Shown here: positions 47,020 to 59,000 of the stretch, one piece after another
Layout: every line of letters starts with the position of its first letter
Position numbering within the stretch: position 1 is the stretch's first letter
NCBI GenBank assembly: GCA_024138025.1
Contig: JAMXBD010001210.1
Span: forward strand, 372,001-436,000
From: Combretum micranthum
Lineage: Eukaryota > Streptophyta > Magnoliopsida > Myrtales > Combretaceae
Length of the DNA: 64,000 nt
Direction: 5' to 3'
Position numbers and translations under genes: made by a program
Notes under the pieces: model-generated
What the model was told of the DNA's origin: nothing
Database searches by the model: none
What the model saw: only the letters and a program-made list of their open reading frames with translations

Positions 47020-50000
47020 CTACAATGATGAAAAATCGGGACACAATTGGGAAAATCAGTAAAACAAAGCATTTTTTTCAGCACCGGATAAAACTACATC
47101 TGTCATATACATCCAACCAATCACCAACTAATTTATTCTGATATCATCAAATTTAAATAACAATAACAACAATAATAATTATCATCTTCTTGCCAGCTTG
47201 CTATACTAGGCTGCTCTCTCAATGCTATGTAGATAAATCCATGGAGATAAAATCTCACTCACCTGACAGATACAGCAGGGCTCCGGATATGTCTCGGACA
47301 TTGCATCATTATTTTGCTTGATCTGCCGTTTTATGCACTTTAAAATGGTCTCCTCAGTCAGTCCAGTGCTCACATCGCCTATGCGTTCTTCCAAAGCTAG
47401 CAGCTCCTGCAGATACAGAGCAGAATTAGTTGACATGCATAATGTGCATAAACATTGGAGCACTAATTGATGCCTTTACCTCATAAGACATGTTATCCAC
47501 ATCTAGGCGCATATCTCTGTGTCTGTCATGTATTTCAGCGAAGCCGTGATATAAGAGCGGGTCAAATAGCATGTAATCCTATTATAAAAACAGCAAAAAG
47601 AAAATGAGAAATAATTATCCTTGACAGCAAACTCCCCCAAGCCTTTCATGCTGCTGGAATGAAAATTTATTTTGCATGTACAGAAACACCAGAAGGTTCC
47701 AAATTTATAATCTTTTTTCGGTGCAGTATAAAAAATTCTTCATTATTTTTTCGTATCCAAGTTACTCATTCTCATGTATATCAAGTGACTTGAAAAAACC
47801 TCCAAATCACAAGATGGCTTTCATGAATATCCCATGTTAATAGACATGGTTCAGCACCGTGAGAATTGTCAAGCTGCAATTATCCTCAGGATAGAAATGT
47901 TATAAATAATTAAATAAAAGTAGAAAAATGACTCAGAACTAGAGACCAGCCAATAAGAACTAACTGACATCGAACTAAGAAAACATATATATGTGTGTGT
48001 GTGTGTGGAATCTTTACAGAACATTGTATTGTCAAAAATTCAGGCAGCAAAATAAAAAGGTCAGACTCAAACCTCAGCTCGTAAATTTTCACCTCTGCGC
48101 ATGGCGTTCAACACTTGACGAATCTGAAAGAAGTAAAAAGGAAGCACTTGAGTAGCAAAACCAGTCGGTATCAGAATTGGAACTGCCATTAGGAATTCCA
48201 CATGTAAAAGTAGACGAGAATCTTTCATGCATGTAGCCAGTTATGCCATTCATATAATATGACAGAAGCCTGTAATGCTTATGAGAAGAGAACCAAAGAA
48301 ATGATAAAGCAAAACGATTGAATAATAGGATTACAGAATGTTTTCTTGGATGTTAAGAGTCCAATCAGTAATATAATGGTGACATAGCAACACCACTGCA
48401 AAAGCTGCACACTGCTATTCTTTTAAAGGCAGCACAAGAGTGATGTTTGGTACAAGATGAGCATATTTTGCATCTATTAACAAGTCCAATCAGATGGAAT
48501 AACCACTCCAGAAGGTTACATATTTCTAGTTCTGAGGGTTATAATCTCTTAAAGTTCTTCAGATTTGAGGATCTCCTGCCTTTAATACCTCAATCATTCA
48601 TTTGTACTTGATAAGCTAAATATTACAAAATTACACATCGTCTCACTAAAGTAGTTCCAATTCCTGAAAACACAACCACAACCCTTAACCACAATAACTT
48701 CATTACGTACACCTGCATTCTCATGAAATTCCATGGTGCAAATTGATGTAATGAAAATGGATAAGCCCTGAAAATTACTCTCCTCTATCAAAATATATCA
48801 CTGTTTCTAATCTAAGAGCAAAGTCACCTTGATCCAAGAAAAGAACATAACCAAATAACCACAAAAGATTTGCTTATGACTTATAGACCAAATACCAAAA
48901 GAATAATCAGCAATACTTAATAGAGATATTTTAAACATTATGGCAAAAAATTGCTAGAAAACAGCCACAGATCCTGTTATGTACAAGGGTTATTGGCCTA
49001 ATCAATAGGCAATTTACAAGTGAAACACATATCTACTCTTTATAGAAAAAATTATACAAATACAAATTATATAAAAAAATTATCAAATTACTATCTTTAT
49101 ATCGCATGATGAAAAAAAGGTATGAAATTTTATATGTGTATCGCATCTTGGAGACGAGATACAACATCCTATTGTGCAAAAGTTGTGAAAATTTGTGTAT
49201 CGCATGTAGGGTGCGTGATACACACAAAATACCAGTACTTTGCATATATCGTACACCCTATATGCAATACATAAGGCAAAGTACCAATACTTTGCTTGTA
49301 TCGCACATTGCACTTGTGATTCATGTATCGCATATAGGTGTGCGATATACGTAAAGTACCGACACTTAAAAAAAAAAAAAAAAAACCTATATCGCATGTC
49401 CAACATGCAATATAACAAAGCTAATTTGGTAATTATTTTGTCCAGGTTGTACGAGCGTAAATTTTTTTAAAAAACGATGGTTAGCATGTAATAATCTCGG
49501 CAATTTACTGTGAAATCTATGTTTAAGGTGTTTTAATTTGTTAAAAATACTTTCCTTTATGGTTAAATCACTTGCGATTGATGCTTTGAGAATTCATTAG
49601 AGCGAACACTAATATTTTAAAGCTTATTGTGACAAAACTTTCCGATCACTTTAAAAATGATTTTTTAAAAATAATTCTTATTCATTTATAGGATTTGTGA
49701 AAGACACCACCTAACATACATTAATTCTACCCAAGCATGAACAAATCTATTCATGAACTTGAACGTATCCCATTCATGAATGTTAGTCATTTATTTAATT
49801 TAAATGTAACCATAACAACAGGAACATAACAAAGAAACATAATGATGCTTCTCTAGCATAACTCCCTCCCTAGACACTAAGTATGTCCCTAAGCTCACAC
49901 TAGACAAATCAACCGATTTCTGTCCTATCTTCATCCTCTAACCCTGCATCATCATTTATATCCGACCAAAAGAGCTTCCATGAATCATAATATAGAGATG

Positions 50001-53000
50001 ACTTCACTTTATCCTTAAAAAATTTTCATGCAGGTTTTATCATTAAGAACAACATTGATTAATACTGCAGTTGTCACAATCCTTCCCCATATGTGTTTTT
50101 CATTGCAATCTCTTCACAATTCCATATTTGATCTTTGTAAAGATAACAGCACATCCATATGCAAATTATATTAAAATTCTAAACTACAGAATTCTAAATT
50201 CATCGACAAGGATTGAAGCACCAGCCCATCCTTGTGCTCGAGAAGAAGAGTTGAAGAAGGATATGCATCGGTTACCACTACAACTTTGCAGCCAGTCTTT
50301 TCACCTATTGCTAGTCAGTTGCCAAAAATCATCTTAAAGTTGACATACGATTAATAACTTGCTCAATGGTCTCTTCACTAATCAAGAATTTTCTTAGTCT
50401 TCAAGATCATGTCAAAAAGAATCGAGAATCATACCATCCATTTCTCCAAAGGCCCCTTTGCACTTTAATTAGGATGTTCATTAAGTCCAACCACCTTTCC
50501 ATTTTTCATCTTTGTTAATGCAACTACCACCTTTAAGGCTTATATACTCCCATAAAATGCTAGATTTCTAAACTCCTAAGAGATATCTCAAACACAATAG
50601 CTAGCAACTTATATTCATTAAGAATACTTCACGAAAAAACACTCGAATTTCGATTATGTACAATCAATTGTCCTGAAAACTGCACTTTACCATATTTTTC
50701 AGGTATTAATATTACAACATGAAAATTTTCATCAATATTCACCTAAAAGAGGCATTCATCACGAAGGTAAAAAATCTAAAGCAAATATTACAAGTTAATG
50801 TAGCAAAGCTATCCAGCACAACTCAGATACGAACAAAAAAGCTATGTTTCTCTCATATAAAAGGAACATCCTAGATGTAATAACATGTCCAGCCACTTCT
50901 GTACTCCTAAAGCTTCCACGCTATAGTCCACTAACTATTGCAAGATAGCATGGGGAATATATCAGCCGTAACCCTTTACTTTAACCTGCCTTTACCTAAT
51001 TCTGCAGAATGTCCAATAGTCCGATAAGTACATCTTCAGCAAGCAGTCCACAAACTTGCCATATACAGCAAACAATTCACGAGCCCCCTTCAAAAGGGTT
51101 GTCCACATCTGAAACCTTTCTCCTTGTGACCTTCATTGGAGGAGAAAATAGTTCTTTATGGCTCCAGTCAAGTATCATGTTAGGCATTAATTGGTAGCAG
51201 CATGAAGGCAGCTTCTTTACAACCATTGCAAAAGTTTGGCTAAGTAACATTGTGTCTTCCTGCACTTTACCCCTGCCTAGCCAGAAGCACCTAGTGCACT
51301 GCATGAGCACTTTGCATAAGAGAGATATGTGAAAGCTTTATAGAAGATTGTCAATTACAGTAGCAACTTTTCATTAGGAAAGAGCCTGAGCCACTTAAGG
51401 TGCTCGTCCCCAACAACACAAACTTCAGGAGCACAGATAGCCTGAAAATAGTTAAATCAAACTCCAAACACATCATATTCCACGGTATTCCTTTCTCAAC
51501 AAGTCAAATCTTCCACCAGGTTAACATTCTTTTTTGGGGGTCAGGTACCAGTTTAAAATTCTTGAAGACATGATATCAGTTTCAACGGTTTTTCGATAAA
51601 CCTCTTCCCAACATCAGCCATTTGGCAGAAGATAAATTCCACCTTTAATATGTTAGAATGCATTGTGAATACTCCACACGGTAAATCCTTTCAATCATAA
51701 ATTTCCACAACTTTCAGATATGCTCAACAAAACTCCATAAGTAAATTGACCCCTAAGCTCCCATTCAAAGAAAGGCTCTTTCACCACTCTATTAGACAGA
51801 TGAAACTTAATAATCAACCCAATTTTTTCCCTTATGCATCTAAATTGGGCTCTAACCATAGAGGCTAAGAACCCATCTCAAAAGATGTTTTTGGTAAAAA
51901 AGCTTTGTAACTGCCATGCCTTATTCAACAAAACTCCTGATATTAGGAAAATTTGAGTCCAATTCACAACAATCGTAAAGAGCCCGGTACATAAACTTAT
52001 AATTACCTTGCTTTATTGAAAAAATCTCCAGGTATTAAGAATTTGGGTCCAATTTGCAACTATACTGTAATTCGAATAAAAAATAAAAGATGTTGGGTTG
52101 ATGGGATGCATCACATCTATAAAAGGAGGATAATTTCTTCCAAATGGAAGTATTCTCTTGAGCATCTGAGTAAATTTTGATCTGCCTCTATATTACCTTT
52201 TCATTCTCAAACATTTATAATACACAAGTCTGAAAATTTTCAAGGAGACTAAGGGGTGACATAGGATGTGTTGAAATGTGAAATTAAAAACACACTTATA
52301 TCTCCTTGCTTAAATCCAACGTGATATAAAAGAACAACCACTGCAGCCCCACAACCATCTTGACTACAACTAAAGAAGATTTAAATATACAGATAAACTT
52401 ACATCTTTATATACCAACTTAACATATTAATCAAATTCAACAGGCAATTGCAGTACCAATAGAAGACGGAGGTTTGTGTGCAACATGAATTTTATATTTA
52501 ATTAAGCACTCCAAGTTAGGTAACAGCTTATTATATCTGATCCACCTTCATAAAGGATTATATAAAAAAAATTGTTTTTACCTGAGCCAAAATGTTTTTT
52601 AATAATTTTTTCCTCCTCAAACTGCTATTTAGAACATGCGTGGATGCTTCTACTAAAAGACAATAAAGCACGAGTGAGAACCATAATTTGAAATGGGCAG
52701 GATAGGTGGTGGGCACATGAACCTTTGAAGCTCTTCCAATTTTGTTCTATGAATGAACACTCATACCATGTGGGTACTAAATTTTTGCACAGGATAAAAC
52801 CACACGATACTGACTTAATTTGTGTGGTCAGGATTCAACCAGATGAGTATACATTCCAAATATGGGAGTGTCCATGAGGCCAGAATGACATCTCTCTTCT
52901 TATAATTAGTATCCGCATCTACTCTCTCAAGCTACAGATGTTTGCAAACAACGAATTTGGAAAACTACAGTACCTTTTAAAAGAGTTGATCATCTTCACC

Positions 53001-56000
53001 ATTGTTCATTTGCAAGAGATCAGACAACACTATAGTATCAGCTTCATCTAAAATATACCATATCAACATTATCAAAAAATTATGATTTGAATCAACCACT
53101 CCTTGCCATCTCGTGCCCACTCATGCAATGAAGAGCTAACCCAGTGCTCCCTGGCTGGTGCGTAATAGGGAGAGTGAGAGCTCACTAGTGCAGGCTTATC
53201 CTTGAATTGTTTTATAAAGGGGTTGAATCACTACCCAGACAAGTAACCTATAACAAGGAACAAGTGGCCCAAAGCTCCCCCTCTTCAGGTGCAGAAATAT
53301 TGGCCCCATGCCTTCTTCAAGTGCAGGGTAGAACCTAACAGGAGGCTATTTGACAGACTTTTGTCACAATCCTATTCCTTCACATTACCATCATTCAATA
53401 TATGTTTACAACAACTCCAATACCAACATCCCCATAGGTTTTATGATTTAATCGCCCTTGATTCTCTTGCTTTCTTTTTCTTCCACCCTCAACCAATGTG
53501 AATGTCTCTAGTGAAAAGGAGTGGCAACACTATGATATCAATACTTCACAAAGAGAGAGAGAGAAGGAAGACAGGGAAGGTGGGGGTTTTTCAAAATTTT
53601 GAGGGGCTGGAGAGGCCTTACTCCATGTTTGATACATTACCAAGGGTGCAAAGACCTTTACTACAAGTTTATAGTAGAAAGGTTAAGAGTTAGTTACTAC
53701 ACGTAAATAATTGTCCTAGTGTAGTAGTTAGTTAATAGCTCAGGAGTAGTGTGTAAGTAGGTGCTGAGCTGACACGTGTATAGGAGGGAGAGTGTGTGTA
53801 ATGAGCTGGCATCTGGTTAGTTAGTTAGTTACAATGAGTATAAATACATTTTGTCATGTAAAGATAGGGAGATCGAAAATTCTATAACAGAGTTGAGGGA
53901 GATTGTAGGAGCTGTTTTACCCAATTCTGGTAAGCTCAATCTCGGTTTGCTTCGTGTTATCTTTTTTTTTCTTACTCTAAATTGTCGGATCATAACAAAT
54001 TAGCGCCGTCTGTGGATTTCTCTTCCGCGAGCTATGACGCGTATGGAAGGTCGCCTCGATTTCGTGGAGAAGGATATTAAAGAGATCGGAGAGGAAACGC
54101 ATGGCAGCATTTCCGAATTGCAACAACAAATTCGTGATGCTAATAGTTCGATTGCTTCTATTCAATCGATGTTACACGAATTGTTACGCAATTCTCGTGG
54201 AGGAATACCTTCAACGAATGCTTCGTCTGGTACCTCTGTTGTTCGACCTGCTGTCGAACAGGACATTGGCGTGAAAGATCCTTCAACTGTTGGATCCGAT
54301 TTTTTTGATGACGATGATTATAAACGTAATGCTGAGACTATTACTATACCGGAGTTTGATGGAGTCGATCCGGTTCATTGGATTACTTTAGCAGAACAGT
54401 ATTTTGAGATTCATCATACTCAGCCTCATCGGCGAGTTCCTCTTGTGTCTATGTTCATGAGAGGCCGTACGGTGTACTGGTTGAAGATGCTTAAACGCCG
54501 TTTACCTAATCTGGATTGGTCGGAGTTGAAACGTGAATTATTGTTGCGATATGGTGGTCATTCGGTTCTTAATCCTTATGAGAGTCTCTCAACATTACGA
54601 CAACACTCTACTATAGCTTCGTATATTGAGGATTTTAAAGCTATTACTTCTCAAGCTCCTGATATGACCAAACTTCAACTCTTAGGTTACTATCTTGGAG
54701 GTTTACGCGAAGATATTTTACTTCGTGTTAAGACGTTTCAACCTTCATCCTTGGCCATGGCTATGGAGCTGTCATCGAATATTGAAAAGGAATATGATTT
54801 TGGCTTATTTCTTCTTCCTGATGGTCGTAAGGTTGAGGCAGGGGATTTTTCCCGATCTGATCATGTTATTACTCGACCTAATCCTTCTATGTTCGGTACT
54901 CCATCTACTCCTTTTCTCCGAAATTCGTTTCAGTCTCATTCCCTCCTTCGGTTTCGAATTGGCGACAATCTCCGACTATTGGAGGTACTCCTTGGACTGA
55001 TAAGAAATTATCAGGTTCTACTTCTTCGGTGATGAGTCCATCTATGGGTAGTAATGTTGTTTCTCGAGTTGGTGGCTCCAAACTATCCAAACAGATGTCC
55101 TATAATGAATATTTGGATAAGAAGAAGCGTGGCCTTTGTTTTCATTGTGATCAGCCTTATACTCCTTCTCATAAGTGTCCTAATAAATCTTTGCGTGTCG
55201 TGATTTTGGAAGATGATAGTAGTCAGTCCTTGAACTGTTTACTTAACAATGGACATGATCCTGCTGATTTAGGTCACACTGAGGACTCTCATCGTGATGA
55301 GACTCTTATGGCTTTGTCTCTTCTTGCCTTTAATGGCTTTAATGGACCAAAAACTATGAAGTTTAGGGAATACTGTTGTCACATTATGTTACAATTTTGG
55401 TTGATAGTGGTGCTAGTCACAATTTTCTTTCTTAGAGGCTTGTTCAGAAATTGAATCTCCAAGTAAGTCCTACTTCCATTTTTTCCGTTGAACTAGGCGA
55501 TGGTCATATTATTCGATCTCAAGGTTTTTGTGAAGCCTTACTTTTGCAAGTGAATGGTCTTTAACATTACAGTCTCTTGTTATGTTTTAGACTTGGGATC
55601 CATTGATATCATTCTTGGTATAGCTTGGTTACGTACTCTTGGTGAAATTAAGGTTGATTGGAACCTCATGACTTTGAAAATTCCTTATCATGGTACTGAA
55701 ATCTTGTTGAGTGGCGATCCTACTTTACACAAGTCGAGTACTACTTTTAAGTCCCTGCAGCATTTGACGACTGATGATGAATGTAGTATGTTGTGGAAGA
55801 TTGATATGGTTCTCAAAGTGTTGGATGAGGGAATAGTTGATCCTAGGCTGGATGCTTTATTATCTGAATTTTCTCAAGTTTTTGAAACCAAGACTGTTTT
55901 ACCTCCTCCTCCTCGCTCCACTGATCATCGAATTCCTTTGAAACCGGGTGTAGGACCGGTAAATGTTAGACCATATCGCTATGCTCAAATCCAAAAGACT

Positions 56001-59000
56001 GAGATTGAGCGCCTTGTGAAGGAGATGTTGGATGCTAGGATAATCCGTGACAGCACTTCCCCTTTCTAGTCCGGTCATTTTGGTTAAAAAAAAAGATGGG
56101 TCATGGCGCTTTTGTGTCGATTATCGCGCCTTGAATGAGGCCACAGTTCCTGATAAGTATCCAATTCCAGTGGTTGAGGAATTGTTAGATGAGTTGTTTG
56201 GTGCGACTATTTTCTCTAAGATTGATTTAAAAGCGGGCTATCACCAAATACGTGTTTGTCCTAGTGATGTTTTCAAAACCGCTTTTAGAACTCATCAAGG
56301 GCATTATGAATTTTTGGTAATGCCATTTGGCCTTACCAATGCCCCTGCTACATTTCAATCTACAATGAATGAGTTATTTCGGTCTTATTTGAGAAAATTT
56401 GTGTTGGTCTTCTTTGATGATATTCTTGTCTATAGTGCCACTATGGAGGATCATTTGGATCACTTGCGGATTGTTTTAAATTTGCTGTACACTCATTCAT
56501 TTACTGCTAATATGAAGAAGTGTACTTTTGGCCAACCAACTTTGGAATATTTGGGGCATCTTATCTCAGCTAATGGCGTGGCCATGGATCCTACCAAGGT
56601 TAAAGCAGTGTTGGAGTGGCCTATACCTTCTACGCTAAAAGGAGTCCGTGGATTCTTGGGGCTTACTGGGTATTATCGTAAGTTTATTTGCAACTATGGC
56701 AAATTGGCTCGGCCTTTAACCAATTTACTTAAGAAGGATGCTTTTGAGTGGAATGATTCTGCCCTTGAATCTTTTAAACTCCTGCAGCAAGCCTTGGTTA
56801 ATGCTCCTGTGTTGGCTGTTCCAAATTTTGCTCAGCCATTTGAAATCGAATGTGATGCATCGGGTACGGGTATTGGGCAGTTTTGATGCAAAACAAACGA
56901 CCAATTGCCTATTTTAGTAAAGCCTTGTCTGACAGGAATATAGCTAAATCCACTTATGAGAAAGAACTTATGGCTTTGGTACTAGCTATTACTCATTGGC
57001 GTCCTTATCTCCTTGGACGCAAATTTATTGTCCACACTGATCAGAAAAGCTTGCGTCACTTACTTCATCACGTATTGCTACACCCAATCACAGCAGTGGT
57101 TGGCCAAGTTATTGGGTTATGAATTTGATATTCTCTATAAGGCAGGCCATGCAAATAGGGCAGCGGATGCTTTGTCGTCAGTTTGAGGACAAGGCTGATT
57201 TATTTGGTATATCAGGTCCTATTTGGACTGATATGGATGCCATTCGAACTGATGTCCTTAAGGATCCTTTCCTTTCTAGTAGGATTCAATTGTTACGTGA
57301 AGGAAAAGAGGCAGGTCGTGGTTTTCGTTTGGTTCAAGAGACTCTCTATTATAATGATAGATTGGTTATTCCTGCCAATTCTTCATGGGTGCAACTCTTT
57401 TTACATGAGTTCCACTCTTCCTCTATTGGGGGACACGCTGGTTTTGTCAAAACCTATAGACGACTGCTTTCTCATCTTTATTGGGTGGGTATGAAAGGGA
57501 TGTGGCTAAGTTCGTTGCTTCTTGTGCTGTTTGTCAGCGCAATAAAGTTCAAACTTTAGCTCCTGCTGGGTTGCTCCATCCTCTTCCTATTCCTCAAGCT
57601 ATTTGGATGATATTTCTATGGACTTCATTTCGGGTTTACCTCGGTCAAGAAATTTTGATGTTATTCTGGTGGTGGTGGATCGTTTCTCCAAGTATGCGCA
57701 TTTCTTGTTACTTAAACACCCTTACACAGCCAAATCAGTGGCCGAAGTTTTTATGAAGGAAGTGGTTCGGTTGCATGGTTTTCCGAGGACAATTGTCAGT
57801 GATAGGGATCCGTTGTTCATTAGTGGTTTTTGGAAAGAGTTATTCTCTTTACAAGGAACAAGATTGCACTTTACGGCTTACCATCCGGAAACGGATGGTC
57901 AAACCGAGGTTTTAAATAGATGCTTGGAATGCTATTTGCGTTGTTTCACTTTTGAAGTTCCTCACGCATGGGCTAATTGGATAAGTTGGCGGAATTTTCT
58001 TATAATACTTCCTATCATTCTTCTTCTAAGATGACTCCTTTTGAAATAGTTTACGGACGCCCTCCACCTTCTTTACCTATCTATGTTCATAAGGAGATTT
58101 CTAATGATGCTGTAAGGGAAGCTGTCACATCCAGGGATTCTATGTTACGAAGATTAAGGTTCAATTTGGAGCGTGCTCAGCTCCGAAATTGTACAGTGGC
58201 AAATAAGAAACGTCGGGAAGTGGAATTTGTGGGCGATTGGGTATTCTTAAAGCTACGTGGATCCTTACAAACAAAACTAGGGACAAAAACTATGTCAAAG
58301 TTGGCTCCTCGATTCTATGGTCCCTTTCGCATTGTCAATAGAGTGGGAAATGTAGCCTATAAGTTGCAGCTACCACAGCATTGCAAGCTCCATCCAGTTT
58401 TTCATGTGTCTCTTCTCAAGAAGTCACATGGCTTTTTCCTATTTGTAAGGACCTTCCTACGGATTTGATTGCTGGAGAAGTTGACGAAATTTCTTATCCT
58501 CTCCAAGTGTTGGGCAGACGTTATGAAGTGCGGCATGGGTTGGAAGTTCCTCAAGTGCTTATACATTGGTCTGACACTTCTATTGAGGATGCCACATGGG
58601 AAGACACAGAAGCTATTAAGTTGCAATTTCCTGACTTTGTCCTTGAGGACAAGGACAATCTTCAAGATGGTGGTATTGATACATTACCAAGGGTGCAAAG
58701 ACCTTTACTACAAGTTTATAGTAGAAAGGTTAAGAGTTAGTTACTACACATAAATAATTGTCCTAGTGTAGTAGTTAGTTAATAGCTCAGGAGTAGTGTG
58801 TAAGTAGGTGCTGAGCTGGCACGTGTATAGGAGGGAGAGTGTGTGTGATGAGCCGGCATCTGGTTAGTTAGTTACAATGAGTATAAATACTTTTTGTCAT
58901 GTAAAGATAGGGGGATCGGAAATTCTATAACAGAGTTGAGGGAGATTGTAGGAGCTGTTTTACCCAATTCTGGTAAGCTCAATCTCGGTTTGCTTCGTGT

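Noticed and set aside
49138..49414. Possible CRISPR-like repeat array
   Set aside because: Repeat units vary in sequence and spacing, there are no unique spacers of constant length and no cas genes, and the setting is a plant nuclear intron.
49083..49470. Overlapping open frames on both strands
   Set aside because: They exist because palindromic hairpins remove stops on both strands at once. The peptides are repetitive and have no domain.
54695..55000. Additional frames overlapping gag and pol of the gypsy element
   Set aside because: Out-of-frame shadows. The true gag/pol reading frame switches between phases because of frameshifts.
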